64,000 bases of DNA from positions 868,001 to 932,000 of the forward strand of contig NZ_CP076326.1 of NCBI RefSeq assembly GCF_018771565.1, read 5' to 3'. The stretch is from Thermoflexus hugenholtzii. Its GTDB lineage: Bacteria > Chloroflexota > Anaerolineae > Thermoflexales > Thermoflexaceae. Positions within the stretch are counted from its first letter, which is position 1. Each line of letters starts with the position of its first letter. Under the pieces are notes generated by a model. The model was not told where the DNA came from, did no database searches, and was given only the letters and a program-made list of their open reading frames with translations. The translations under genes and the position numbers were made by a program. Positions 55,569-64,000 of this stretch are shown in pieces.

Positions 55569-56927
55569 TTAGCTCTCTCCTAACGCCTCCCTTGGAGCGG
55601 TCCGCATGTTCGCCAGGGCCTCCAGGCTCGGGCTGAGGCGCACCGGATAGCGAGGGGCCTCCCGCAAGGCCTTGTAGGGCTCCGGCAGCCGCCCGAACGC
55701 CTCCCGAAACCGTTCCCGCAGCTCGGCCAGGGCCGGGTGGGGGCGGAGCAGACGCCCGCCCTCCATGACCTTCTCCAGCAACGGCGCCCCCCCTTCGATC
55801 CGCTCCTCCCGCAGCGCCAGAATGTCCTCCTTCATCTTCCCTTCCTCATCGTAAAACCGGAAAACCTGCTTCGGGCCGGGGAGGGACGCCTTGCCCGGGC
55901 TCAGCTTGCGGGCCGGACGGCCCTCATAGGCCACCAGCTTGTAGGCCATGTCCAGCCACGGCCAGTCCTCCGAAACCCCCATCCGGGTCCCCACCCCAAA
56001 GGCGTCGATGGGCGCGCCGGCCTGCACCAGCTCCTCGATGCGGTATTCATCCAGCCCCCCGCTGGCCAGGATCCGCACCTCGGGAAGGCCCGCTTCGTCC
56101 AGGATGCGGCGCACCTCCCGGCTGAGGGCGAGCAGATCTCCGCTGTCCAGGCGCACCCCGAGCAGGCGACGCCCTCGCTCCCGCAGCTCCAGGCCCACCC
56201 GGGCGGCCCGACGGGCCCCCTCCAGCGTGTCATACGTATCGATGAGGAAGATCGCCCGCTCCGGGAAGGTCTCCGCGAAGGCCCGGAAGGCTTCCTCCTC
56301 CTCCGCAAAGGCCATGATGAACGAGTGGGCCATGGTCCCCGTGATGGGGATCCCATAGACCTTGCCCGCCAGGACGTTGCTGGTGGCCTGGAAGCCTACC
56401 AGATACGAACAGCGGGCGACCTTCAGCCCGGCGTCCACCCCATGGGTCCGTCGCAGGGCGAAATCCACCACCCCTCGCCCCCGGGCGGCCGCGACGCAGC
56501 GAGCGGCCTTGGTGGCGATCATCGTCTGCAGGTGCACCTGGTTGATCACATAGGTCTCCGCGATCTGGGCCTGGATGATGGGCGCCGTGATCTCCAGGAT
56601 CGGCTCCTGGGCGAACACCAGCGTCCCCTCCGGGACCGCCCACACGTCCCCGGTGAAGCGCAGCTCGGCGAGGTAATCCAGGAAGGGGCGGGCGAAGATC
56701 CCGGTGGACTCCAGATACTCCAGGGCTTCCGGGGGGAAGCGGAAATCTTCCAGGAAGCGGAGCACATCCTCCAGACCGGCCGCCACCAGAAAGCCCCGCT
56801 CCGGCGGGAGATCCCGCACGAACAGGCTGAAGGTGGCCAAGCCGGTGACCCCATGGGCCCAGTAGGCCTGGGCCATGGTCAGCTCATACAGATCCGTGAC
56901 CAGGATCCGATCTTCCGGGCGCAGCAT
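55569..56927 (-). CDS. pncB: Nicotinate phosphoribosyltransferase
   Basis: This enzyme joins nicotinate and PRPP to make NaMN in NAD salvage. VTDLYELTMAQAYWAHG (about 10-26), VINQVHLQTMIATKAARCVA (about 130-149), VDFALRRTHGVDAG with the active-site histidine, GTMAHSFIMAFA, and GVRLDSGDL...ILASGGLDEYRIEEL are all standard. 452 residues from ATG 56927. It is next to serA, 44 nt downstream on the same strand, and may be co-transcribed. NAD supply fits the many NAD(H)-linked genes here. Confidence 0.94.
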   Translation of the reverse strand: MLRPEDRILVTDLYELTMAQAYWAHGVTGLATFSLFVRDLPPERGFLVAAGLEDVLRFLEDFRFPPEALEYLESTGIFARPFLDYLAELRFTGDVWAVPEGTLVFAQEPILEITAPIIQAQIAETYVINQVHLQTMIATKAARCVAAARGRGVVDFALRRTHGVDAGLKVARCSYLVGFQATSNVLAGKVYGIPITGTMAHSFIMAFAEEEEAFRAFAETFPERAIFLIDTYDTLEGARRAARVGLELRERGRRLLGVRLDSGDLLALSREVRRILDEAGLPEVRILASGGLDEYRIEELVQAGAPIDAFGVGTRMGVSEDWPWLDMAYKLVAYEGRPARKLSPGKASLPGPKQVFRFYDEEGKMKEDILALREERIEGGAPLLEKVMEGGRLLRPHPALAELRERFREAFGRLPEPYKALREAPRYPVRLSPSLEALANMRTAPREALGES

Positions 56928-56970
56928 CTGGGTTCCCTCGCGCAAAGGATCGCCTGGGATCATCCCCGGA

Positions 56971-58575
56971 TTACATGCTCTCCGGCAGGAAGGCCTGGCG
57001 CACGTCTTCGATCTCCGGCATCCGGCGCAGGGCCTCGAGGACGGCCTCCGGGGCCGGGCTGTCCAGATTAATGAACGACAGGGCCGTCCCACCCGGGCGG
57101 TCTCGCCCCAGGCGCCACTCGGCGATGTTGATCCCATACTGGCCCAGGAGCGTCCCCACCCGGCCGATCACCCCGGGCACGTCGCGGCTGCGCATGACCA
57201 GCATGGCCCCGCGGGGCAGCGCCTCCATCGGGAAGGCGTCCACCTGGACGATGCGGGGCTCCCCGGCGAACAGGGCGCCGACGATCAGCCGCGCCTCTTT
57301 GGTGGAGAGAACCCGGCAGGCGATGGCCTGGGCGTAGGCCCCCAGGATCGGCTGGGGGGCCTCCACGATGCGGATGCCGTGCTCCTGGGCCCGCACGGGG
57401 GCGTTCACGAAGGTCACCGTGTCCCCCAGGATAGGGGCGAGCAGCCCTTTCAGCAACGCCACCCCCAGCGGCCGGATCACCGGGCGCAGCTCCTCCCCCC
57501 GCACATCGATCTCCACCTGATAGATGCGCCCCCGCACGATCTGCATCTGCAGGCTCCCCAGCACCTCCGCCAGGCGCATATAGGGAGCCAGGGCGCGATA
57601 ATCAGCCCCCTCCGGGAAGGGGAGGTTCACCACGTTGCGGAAATCCCGGCCCCGCAGGGCGTCCAGCACCTGCTGGGCGATCTGCCGGCTGATCAGACGC
57701 TGGGCCTCGCGGGTGCTGCCCCCCAGGTGGGGCACCGCCAGCACCCGTTCGTGGGCGATCAGGGCCTGCAGGATCGGCGAGCGCGGCGGCTCCTCGCTGA
57801 AGGTATCCAGGGCCGCCCCGGCGACACGACCGGCGTTCAAGGCCTCCAAGAGCGCCTCCTCATCGATCACCGCCCCCCGGGCTGTGTTCACCAGATAGAT
57901 CCCGGGCTTCATCTTCTCAAAGGCCGCCCGGTTGAGCATGCGATAGGTCTCCCGGGTGAGGGGGACGTGCAGGCTCAGGATGTCGGACCGAGCGTAGAGC
58001 TCATCGGGATCGGGCACCAGCTCGATCTGCAAGGCCGCGGCCCGCTCCTCAGGGATGTAGGGATCGAAGGCGATCACGTGCATCTCGAAGGCGCGGGCCC
58101 GGCGGGCCACCTCCGTCCCGATCCGCCCCAACCCCAGCAACCCCAGCGTCTTGCCCGCCAGCTGGACCCCGAGGAAGCGCTCCCGCTCCCAGCGGCCCTC
58201 CCGCAGGGAGAGCCAGGCCGGGGGGATCTTGCGCAGGAGGGCCAGCAGCAGCGCGAAGGTGTGTTCCGCCACGGCCACCGTGCTGGCCGCGGGCGTGTTC
58301 ATCACCAGGATCCCCCTTTGCGTGGCCGCCTCCAGGTCGATGTTGTCCACGCCGATGCCTGCCCGGGCGATCACCCGGAGCCGCTCCGCCGCCTCCAGCA
58401 CTTTCGCGTCCAGCCGGACCCCGCTGCGCACGATCAGCGCGTCGCAGTTCCGGACCAGCTCCCGCAGCGTCTCCGGCGAGGGCCGTCGGGCCTCCACCAC
58501 CTCTACCTCAGGGTCCGCGCGCAACAGGGCCAGCCCTTCCTCGTCCAGCGGGTCCGTCAACGCGATGCGCCACAT
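56971..58575 (-). CDS. serA: D-3-phosphoglycerate dehydrogenase
   Basis: The first step of serine synthesis. Residues 1-310 form the 2-hydroxyacid dehydrogenase core: ARAGIGVDNIDLEAATQRGI, LGLLGLGRIGTEVARRARAF (about 142-161), LVNTARGAVIDEEAL (catalytic Arg), and VPHLGGSTREAQ (catalytic His). Residues about 315-455 are the ASB-type intervening domain and 455-534 an ACT domain (MLVMRSRDVPGVIGRVGTLL), so serine feedback is likely. 534 residues, the long form. GAGGAGGGAC precedes ATG 58575. It follows the aminotransferase gene by 14 nt. Confidence 0.95.
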   Translation of the reverse strand: MWRIALTDPLDEEGLALLRADPEVEVVEARRPSPETLRELVRNCDALIVRSGVRLDAKVLEAAERLRVIARAGIGVDNIDLEAATQRGILVMNTPAASTVAVAEHTFALLLALLRKIPPAWLSLREGRWERERFLGVQLAGKTLGLLGLGRIGTEVARRARAFEMHVIAFDPYIPEERAAALQIELVPDPDELYARSDILSLHVPLTRETYRMLNRAAFEKMKPGIYLVNTARGAVIDEEALLEALNAGRVAGAALDTFSEEPPRSPILQALIAHERVLAVPHLGGSTREAQRLISRQIAQQVLDALRGRDFRNVVNLPFPEGADYRALAPYMRLAEVLGSLQMQIVRGRIYQVEIDVRGEELRPVIRPLGVALLKGLLAPILGDTVTFVNAPVRAQEHGIRIVEAPQPILGAYAQAIACRVLSTKEARLIVGALFAGEPRIVQVDAFPMEALPRGAMLVMRSRDVPGVIGRVGTLLGQYGINIAEWRLGRDRPGGTALSFINLDSPAPEAVLEALRRMPEIEDVRQAFLPESM

Positions 58576-58589
58576 CTGCGTGTCCCTCC

Positions 58590-59669
58590 TCACTTCGCAG
58601 CGAGCCATTCGTCGATATCCATCAGCAGCGCCTCGATGTGATGGGGCTGGATCTCCCCCATATGGGCGATGCGGAAGGTTTTCCCCTTCAACGGGCCGTA
58701 GCCGGAGGAGATCACCTTGCCCCGCCGACGCAGGAATTCGTTCAGGGCGCTGATGTCGATCCCCCGGGTGTTGGACACGCAGGTCAGCGTCCAGGAGCGG
58801 TGGCCGTCCTCGGCGAACAGGGCGAACCGCTCCGAGGCCCAGGCCTGCACCCGTTCCGCCATGCGGCGGTGGCGTTCCCAGCGGGCCTCCAGCCCTTCCT
58901 CCAGGATGCGGTCGAACTGCCGATCGGCGGCGAAGAGCAGGGAGATGGCGGGCGTGGCTGGCGTCTCCCCCCGGTCCGCGTAACGCGCCATGGTGAGCAG
59001 GTCGAAATAGTAGCCCCGATGAGGAACCTCTTTCGCCTTCTCCATCGCCCGCTCCGACACGGCGCAGAAGGCCAGCCCCGGGGGCAGGGCCAGGCATTTC
59101 TGGGAGGAGGTGAGGACGAAATCCAGGCCCCAGGCATCGGTCTCCAGGGGTGCCCCGCCCAGGGAGGAGACCGCGTCCACCAGGATCAGCACGTCCGGGA
59201 AGGCCTGGCGCACCGCCGCGGCGATCTCCGCCAGGGGGTTCATCACTCCCGTGGAGGTCTCGTTGTGCACGACGGTGATGGCCTCGGCGTCGGGGTGGGC
59301 GGAGAGGGCCTCCACAACCTGCTCAGGCCGGATGGCCTGCCCCCAGGCCACGGAGAGGGCGGCCGCCTCTTTCCCGTTGGCCAGCGCCACCTGATGCCAT
59401 CGCTCCCCGAAGGCGCCGTTGATCAGGCAGAGGACCTTCCGGCGCACCAGGTTGCGGATCGCGGCCTCCCACAGGCCGGTGCCGGAGGCGGCGACGAAGA
59501 ACACCCGCCCGCGCGTGCGGAAGATCGCCTGCAGGCGCGGGATCAGCCGCTCGAACAAAGCGGTGAACTCCCGGCTGCGGTGGCCGATCATCGGTCGGGC
59601 CTGCGCCTGCGCGATCTCCTCCGGGACATACGTCGGGCCGGGGATGAAGAGCATCGGCGCCTCTTCCAT
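58590..59669 (-). CDS. Class V aminotransferase (serine-pyruvate/phosphoserine type)
   Basis: 359 residues, PLP fold type I. The start LFIPGPTYVPEEI and the segment HRSREFTALFERL are typical of the alanine-glyoxylate/serine-pyruvate group. The PLP lysine is in LTSSQKCLALPPGLAF (about 183-198), and VHNETSTGVMNPL and LILVDAVSSLGGAPLETDAW supply the other cofactor contacts. It is directly upstream of serA, so it most likely acts as the phosphoserine aminotransferase, as in other lineages that lack canonical SerC. AAGGAGGTGG is 7 nt before the ATG. Confidence 0.88.
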   Translation of the reverse strand: MEEAPMLFIPGPTYVPEEIAQAQARPMIGHRSREFTALFERLIPRLQAIFRTRGRVFFVAASGTGLWEAAIRNLVRRKVLCLINGAFGERWHQVALANGKEAAALSVAWGQAIRPEQVVEALSAHPDAEAITVVHNETSTGVMNPLAEIAAAVRQAFPDVLILVDAVSSLGGAPLETDAWGLDFVLTSSQKCLALPPGLAFCAVSERAMEKAKEVPHRGYYFDLLTMARYADRGETPATPAISLLFAADRQFDRILEEGLEARWERHRRMAERVQAWASERFALFAEDGHRSWTLTCVSNTRGIDISALNEFLRRRGKVISSGYGPLKGKTFRIAHMGEIQPHHIEALLMDIDEWLAAK

Positions 59670-60167
59670 ACGGGATCCACCTCCTTACCTCTGGTAGGAG
59701 GGGCTTTAGCCCCGAACTTCGGTTTTCGATGACGCAAGGTTCTCTGTAAGTCGAAATTTATTTCGACTCAGCCGGTGCAGAGAACACCTGACCGTCTGCA
59801 GGCGTCCAGATCCAGCTTGAAACCCCAATCCCTGCCTTCGATCCCTCGATGGTCGTGGCGGAAGCTCTTAGAGCCAGGGTGCCGAAATGAATTTCGGCTT
59901 ACGCAGGAGGGGCTTTCATCCCGAACCTCCGTCTTTGATGACGCAGGAGGTCGCGGCGAAAGCCGCTCCTACTTCGTGCCCCCATTCGTGGACGGCCCCT
60001 CGCCCATCGTCACAACCGAGCGCGGCGAAAGCCGCTCCTGCAACAGGGATGCCGAAATGAATTTCGGCTTACGGAAGAAGGGTCTTTTGCCCCGAACCTC
60101 CGTCTTTGACGACGAAAAGTCGCGGCTAAAGCCGCTTCTACAAAAGGATGCCGAAACGAATTTCGGC
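59670..60167. repeat. Gene-free repeat cluster of three alternating hairpin families
   Basis: Three units recur: GCCGAAATGAATTTCGGC (59881, 60051; variant at 60150), a 35-nt unit beginning GGGGCTTT and ending TTTGATGACG (59700, 59909 and a variant near 60080), and GTCGCGGCGAAAGCCGCTCC (59950, 60020, 60119). A diverged AGTCGAAATT/ATTTCGACT copy is at 59748. The cluster runs to the stop codon of the phosphatase gene. Confidence 0.8.
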
Positions 60168-60998
60168 TTATAGCGCGTGCCACGCCTGAAGGAACCGTTC
60201 ATGGCGGACAGGATCCCGAAAGCGGGCCTCGCCGTTCCGGAAGGCCTGCAGACCCTCCCGCAGGATCCCCTCCGCCGGGGTTCCCTGCAGGGCCCGGGCG
60301 CGTTCCGGGGAGAGCGCCAGAGGAAGAATAGGCGCCAGGCGCGGGCAGCGGATGTAGACCTCAGCGTTCTCCGCGACAGCGGGTCGGTGGAACACGCCCC
60401 CAAATCCGGCGAAAAGGTGAACCGCGCCCTGGGCGATGAGATCGGTGATCCCATCCCCCACCAGCATCAAGCGCCGCCCCGGTGCCCGGAAGCCCTCCAG
60501 CAGGCGGGCCTTCCCGTCCTGGGCGATCAGAGGAGAAGGCTCCACGCCGACAGCGGGTCCTTCCTCGCCTCGCCACCATGCCCCTGCGAAGGGATCATAG
60601 CGCGGGCGGACGGCGTGGATGCGCTGGGCGGGGATGCCCAGGAAACGCCCCAGCCCCCGCACCGCCTCCTCCAATCCGCCGCTGATCAGATGCACGGAGA
60701 TCCCACAGGCGTGGAGGGCGTGGATCACCCCCGCGGCGTCCGGGAGGAGATGTTCCCGGTAGATGCGGATCAGCTCCTGGATCTCCGCGCGGGTCGGGCG
60801 GATCAGCGCGAGGCGCTGCTCGTAGACGGCTTCCAGAGGGAGATGGCCGGACATCGCGGCTTCCGTGAGGGCGGCCACCGCCATCGCTTGGCCCCGTCGC
60901 CGGGCCAGCTCCACGATCCCCTCCACCCCTACCAGCGTCCCATCGCAGTCGAAAAACACGTGGGTGAACGAGACCCAGCGGACCGGTCCGGCCTCCAT
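60168..60998 (-). CDS. HAD-superfamily phosphatase, SerB-like
   Basis: 276 residues. HAD motif I is FFDCDGTLVGVEGIVELA (about 15-32), motif II HLISGGLEEAVRGLG, motif III includes AQDGKARLLEG, and motif IV LMLVGDGITDLIAQG. The helical cap after motif I and the DGT-L start fit phosphoserine phosphatase-like enzymes. With serA and the class V aminotransferase nearby, it could complete serine synthesis. ATG 60998 was chosen (CGGAGTGGG upstream); GTG 61007 is possible. The C-terminal 45 residues extend beyond the usual fold. Confidence 0.8.
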   Translation of the reverse strand: MEAGPVRWVSFTHVFFDCDGTLVGVEGIVELARRRGQAMAVAALTEAAMSGHLPLEAVYEQRLALIRPTRAEIQELIRIYREHLLPDAAGVIHALHACGISVHLISGGLEEAVRGLGRFLGIPAQRIHAVRPRYDPFAGAWWRGEEGPAVGVEPSPLIAQDGKARLLEGFRAPGRRLMLVGDGITDLIAQGAVHLFAGFGGVFHRPAVAENAEVYIRCPRLAPILPLALSPERARALQGTPAEGILREGLQAFRNGEARFRDPVRHERFLQAWHAL

Positions 60999-61071
60999 TC
61001 CGCCCACTCCGTGAAGGATTTCGCAAGATTATACCACGGATCGCAAGAGGGGCCGTCCCCGAATCTGAAAG

Positions 61072-61151
61072 GGGTGTGTCCCGAAATCGTAGGACAACTG
61101 CTTGCAGTTGTCCTACAAGGCGGCCGGGCCCGACAAAATTGGGACACACCC
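61072..61151. repeat. MITE/REP-like element, copy 2
   Basis: Same structure as 54955-55037: inverted ends GGGTGTGTCCC / GGGACACACCC and an identical 28-bp central palindrome (61089-61116). A few substitutions lie between the parts. Confidence 0.85.
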
Positions 61152-61317
61152 TCTGAAAGATGAAGGCACGACTCTGACCTCCGGAGTCTCAGGCATACTC
61201 CCATTCGTGGGTTCGTGCCTCTCCTTCGTGGACGACCCCCACCCAGCCTTCGAAGTCCCCGCGCGCTTTCATTTGTGTATTCGTGTCCCTATTCGTGGAC
61301 GGCTTCTCCGGGGCGCC

Positions 61318-61346
61318 TTGACGGAGATCCGGCCCATGGTTAAGAT
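61318..61346 (+). promoter_or_regulatory. Sigma-70 promoter of carA
   Basis: TTGACG (61318-61323), 17 nt, TAAGAT (61341-61346). Transcription would start near 61353, leaving a leader of about 60 nt. Confidence 0.6.
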
Positions 61347-61414
61347 ATTCCCTCAAATCGCTCCATAGATCACAAAACCGGACACGGCGTCGGAGAGCGG
61401 AAGAGGAGATCCGG

Positions 61415-62533
61415 ATGCAGGGGGTTCTGGCGCTGGAGGATGGGACGGTCTTTATCGGGCGGGCCTTCGGGGCGCGGGCCACCGTGGTGGGGGAGGTGGT
61501 TTTCAACACCGCGATGACCGGCTACCAGGAGATCCTCACGGATCCCTCTTATCGGGGCCAGATGGTCGTGATGACGTGTCCCCACATCGGCAACGTGGGG
61601 GTGAACGATGAAGACGTGGAAAGCGATCGCCCTCAGGTCGCTGCCTTCATCGTCCGCGCCTTAAGCCCGGTGGTCTCCAACTGGCGGGCGAAGGAGAGCC
61701 TGGAGGATTATCTCGCCCGCCACGGCGTGCCCGGCCTGTGCGAGGTCGACACCCGCGCCCTGACCCGGCGGATCCGGGAGAAAGGGGCGATGAAGGCGGC
61801 CCTCTCCACGGAGGGAGTGGATCCGGAGTCCCTGGTGGAGATGGCACGAGCGTGGGAAGGGCTGGAGGGCCGGGACACGGTGCGCGAGGTAACCTGCGCC
61901 GTTCCCTATGAGTGGATGGAGGGATCCGGCCGCTGGCAGCCCCATGGATTCCAGCCGGATCCCGAGCGGCGGCGCCACGTGGTGGTGTATGACTTCGGCG
62001 TCAAGCGCTCTATCCTCCGGCGGCTGGTCGATCGAGGATGCCGGGTTACGGTCGTGCCCGCCTACACGCCCGCGGCGGAGGCCCTCCGCCTGCGGCCCGA
62101 TGGGATTGTCCTCTCCAACGGGCCGGGGGACCCCGCCGGGTTGCCGGGGATCGTGGAGATCGTGCGAGGGCTCCTCGAAACGGGGGTTCCGCTCTTCGGC
62201 ATCTGCCTGGGCCATCAGCTGATCGCCCGGGCCATAGGCGCCCGCACCTACAAGCTCCCCTTCGGCCACCACGGGAGCAACCACCCGGTCCTGGACCGGA
62301 CCACCGGTCGGGTCCAGATCACCGCCCAGAACCACAATTACGCCGTGGACCCCGATACCCTGGACCCGGATCAGGTGGTGATCACCCATCTCAATCTGAA
62401 CGATGGGACGGTGGAGGGGCTGGCGCTGCGGGATCGGCCGGTGTTCTCCGTGCAATACCATCCGGAGGCCAATCCCGGCCCCCACGACGCGGATCCCATC
62501 TTCGATCAATGGGTAGAAACGCTGGGACGTTAG
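61415..62533 (+). CDS. carA: Carbamoyl-phosphate synthase small subunit
   Basis: CarA frees ammonia from glutamine for CarB, for pyrimidine and arginine synthesis. The N-terminal domain is standard ([40 protein letters not shown]). The class I glutamine amidotransferase domain has [27 protein letters not shown] with the catalytic Cys (about 265-281), and [12 protein letters not shown] with His and Glu. 372 residues, normal. AAGAGGAG precedes the ATG. A PIN-like remnant and a strong hairpin separate it from carB. Confidence 0.96.
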   Translation: MQGVLALEDGTVFIGRAFGARATVVGEVVFNTAMTGYQEILTDPSYRGQMVVMTCPHIGNVGVNDEDVESDRPQVAAFIVRALSPVVSNWRAKESLEDYLARHGVPGLCEVDTRALTRRIREKGAMKAALSTEGVDPESLVEMARAWEGLEGRDTVREVTCAVPYEWMEGSGRWQPHGFQPDPERRRHVVVYDFGVKRSILRRLVDRGCRVTVVPAYTPAAEALRLRPDGIVLSNGPGDPAGLPGIVEIVRGLLETGVPLFGICLGHQLIARAIGARTYKLPFGHHGSNHPVLDRTTGRVQITAQNHNYAVDPDTLDPDQVVITHLNLNDGTVEGLALRDRPVFSVQYHPEANPGPHDADPIFDQWVETLGR

Positions 62534-62655
62534 TCGCTCGTCGGTATGGAGCGATCTTGATCACCCTGGATCGGCAGCAACTGGAGCGGGGATCATCCAG
62601 CCTGAGCGTTCTCACCCCGGCAGATGCGCTCAATCTCTTAGAACAGCCAGGCTGA
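62534..62655 (+). pseudogene. C-terminal remnant of a PIN-domain toxin between carA and carB
   Basis: The frame that starts right after the carA stop reads [20 protein letters not shown] and then [16 protein letters not shown] and stop. This matches the end of VapC-like PIN domains, where a GA-LITLD strand carries the last acidic residue and a VLTP-EAL segment follows. No start codon or N-terminal part remains. Confidence 0.5.
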
Positions 62656-62692
62656 GAAATGTAAAGCGTCAGCGCGAAAACGCTGTGGAATG

Positions 62693-62718
62693 GGGCGGGC
62701 GTTGGAAAACGCCCGCCC
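62693..62718 (+). other. Strong hairpin in the carA-carB spacer
   Basis: GGGCGGGCGTT and AACGCCCGCCC form a perfect 11-bp stem capped by a GGAA (GNRA) tetraloop, 26 nt before carB. It is followed by ATTTGTG, not a T-tract. It may stabilise or attenuate the mRNA. Confidence 0.55.
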
Positions 62719-62744
62719 ATTTGTGCGGCGAGGTGGAACTCCGG

Positions 62745-64000
62745 ATGCCGCGGCGCACCGACATCCGCTCCATCCTGGTCATCGGCTCCGGGCCGATTGT
62801 GATCGGCCAGGCGGCCGAGTTCGACTATTCGGGGACCCAGGCCCTCAAGGTCCTGCGGCGGGAAGGCTATCGGGTGATCCTGGTCAACTCCAACCCGGCC
62901 ACCATCATGACCGATCCCGAGATGGCCGATGCCACCTACATCGAGCCCCTGGTCCCGGAGATCCTCGAGCGGATCATCGCCCGAGAGCGGCCGGACGCCT
63001 TGCTCCCCACCCTGGGCGGCCAGACCGCCCTGAACCTGGCCATGGCGTTGCACGAACAAGGGGTCCTGGAGCGCTACGGGGTGGAGCTCATCGGCGCCTC
63101 GCCTCAGGCGATCCGCATCGCGGAGGACCGCCTCGCTTTCAAAGAGGCGATGGAGAAAGCCGGCCTGGAGGTCCCCCGCAGCGTCCTGGCCCGCTCCGTG
63201 GAGGAGGCGCTGGCCTTCGCCGAGCAGGTGGGCTACCCGGTGCTCATCCGCCCTTCCTTCACCCTGGGCGGCACCGGGGCCGGCGTCGCCCGTTCCCGGG
63301 AGGAGCTGATGGATCGCGTGGATCTGGCGCTGCGCCTTAGCCCCGTCGGCTCGGCCCTCATCGAGGAGTCCCTTCTGGGCTGGAAGGAGTTCGAGCTGGA
63401 GGTGATGCGGGATCGCCACGACAACTTCGTGGTGGTGTGCTCCATCGAGAACCTGGACCCCATGGGCATACACACCGGGGATTCCATCACCCTGGCCCCG
63501 GCCCAGACCCTCACGGACAAAGAGTATCAGCGCATGCGGGACTGGGCCCGGGCGGTGATGCACGCGGTGGGAGTGGAGACCGGCGGCTCCAACGTCCAGT
63601 TCGCCGTGAACCCCCGCGATGGCCGGATGCGGGTCATCGAAATGAACCCGCGGGTTTCCCGCTCCTCCGCCCTGGCCTCCAAGGCCACGGGCTTTCCCAT
63701 CGCCAAGATCGCCGCGCTCCTCGCAGTGGGCTACACCCTGGACGAGCTTCGCAACGAGATCACGCGGCGCACGGTGGCGGCCTTCGAGCCGGCCATCGAT
63801 TACGTGGTGGTGAAGATCCCCCGGTGGACCTTCGAGAAGTTCCCCGGCGCCGATCCGACCCTCGGCCCCCAGATGAAATCCGTGGGGGAGGTGATGGCCA
63901 TCGGGCGGACCTTCAAGGAGGCGCTCCAGAAGGCGATGCGGGGGTTGGAGATCGGGGCGAAGGGCTTTGAGGGATTCCCGCCTGAGCGGCGGCCCTCCGA
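62745..64000 (+). CDS. carB: Carbamoyl-phosphate synthase large subunit, 3' end outside window
   Basis: The visible 418 residues are the first ATP-grasp half of Car[21 protein letters not shown] (about 13-32) is the biotin-carboxylase-like N-domain. [60 protein letters not shown] and [20 protein letters not shown] follow in order. The second synthetase half and allosteric domain lie beyond the edge. GAGGTGG is 8 nt before the ATG. Confidence 0.96.
   Translation, partial: MPRRTDIRSILVIGSGPIVIGQAAEFDYSGTQALKVLRREGYRVILVNSNPATIMTDPEMADATYIEPLVPEILERIIARERPDALLPTLGGQTALNLAMALHEQGVLERYGVELIGASPQAIRIAEDRLAFKEAMEKAGLEVPRSVLARSVEEALAFAEQVGYPVLIRPSFTLGGTGAGVARSREELMDRVDLALRLSPVGSALIEESLLGWKEFELEVMRDRHDNFVVVCSIENLDPMGIHTGDSITLAPAQTLTDKEYQRMRDWARAVMHAVGVETGGSNVQFAVNPRDGRMRVIEMNPRVSRSSALASKATGFPIAKIAALLAVGYTLDELRNEITRRTVAAFEPAIDYVVVKIPRWTFEKFPGADPTLGPQMKSVGEVMAIGRTFKEALQKAMRGLEIGAKGFEGFPPERRPS

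Larger units (their letters stand above)
60999..61414. other. Divergent intergenic region between SerB-like gene and carA
   Basis: It holds a minus-strand extended -10 (TGGTATAAT, 61036-61028) for the phosphatase, the second MITE-like copy (61072-61151), several degenerate repeats around ATTCGTGGACG (61200-61305), and the carA promoter. No gene is seen. Confidence 0.6.

Overview
The window is a GC-rich bacterial chromosome segment, most plausibly from a Chloroflexota bacterium of the Anaerolineae/Thermoflexia type. This rests on gene content, not on a database search: a Chlor_Arch_YYY (DUF2298) membrane protein beside an Agl23-type protein, a split complex I with two NuoM subunits, a split ATP synthase operon with a fused b-delta subunit, a NuoC-NuoD fusion, and many Uma2, MNT and HEPN genes.

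Layout. 1-9259: a truncated multi-GAF sensor (minus strand), divergent from mutS and an HD-domain protein, then a DUF3524 glycosyltransferase-like gene (minus). 9260-18949: the membrane arm of complex I (nuoA, H, J, K, L, M1, M2, N), with a small antitoxin-like gene between the two nuoM copies. 19088-21920: atpZ-like, atpB, atpE and atpF (b-delta). 22053-30577: a coiled-coil DUF3782 protein, then three large membrane proteins of the GT-C/Agl23 type. 30653-34256: sucC and sucD, surrounded and split by nucleotidyltransferase/HEPN pairs. 34253-36624: an orphan Wzt-like ABC ATPase and a frameshifted M42 peptidase. 36718-43085: atpA, two Uma2 genes, atpG, atpD, a broken nucleotidyltransferase, and atpC. 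43188-47446: mreB, then minus-strand genes for a nucleotidyltransferase remnant, Rex, a MOSC protein and isocitrate dehydrogenase. 47595-54441: an aldehyde dehydrogenase, then iscX, nuoB, nuoCD, nuoI, a nucleotidyltransferase-HEPN fusion and an Mrp-type Fe-S carrier. 54523-61007: pncB and a serine-synthesis-like set (aminotransferase, serA, SerB-like phosphatase) among gene-free stretches full of palindromic repeats. 61415-64000: carA and the start of carB.

How it works together. The window carries much of the respiratory core: TCA enzymes (Icd, SucCD), most of complex I (NuoE, F and G are not here), the whole F1Fo synthase, Fe-S maturation factors beside the Fe-S subunits of complex I, and the NADH/NAD sensor Rex. 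Four 18-bp Rex-like half-site pairs lie on, or just downstream of, the -10 elements for nuoA, iscX-nuoB, icd and atpA. This suggests one redox-controlled regulon. No intact nuoEFG, tRNA, rRNA, CRISPR array or insertion sequence was seen.

The most unusual pattern is that nearly every core operon here (nuo, suc, atp, car, and the genes beside rex) is interrupted by, or continues into, a toxin-antitoxin-type gene, a nuclease gene, or a decayed piece of one. These lie on the same strand and often overlap their host genes by 4 bp (ATGA or GTGA).
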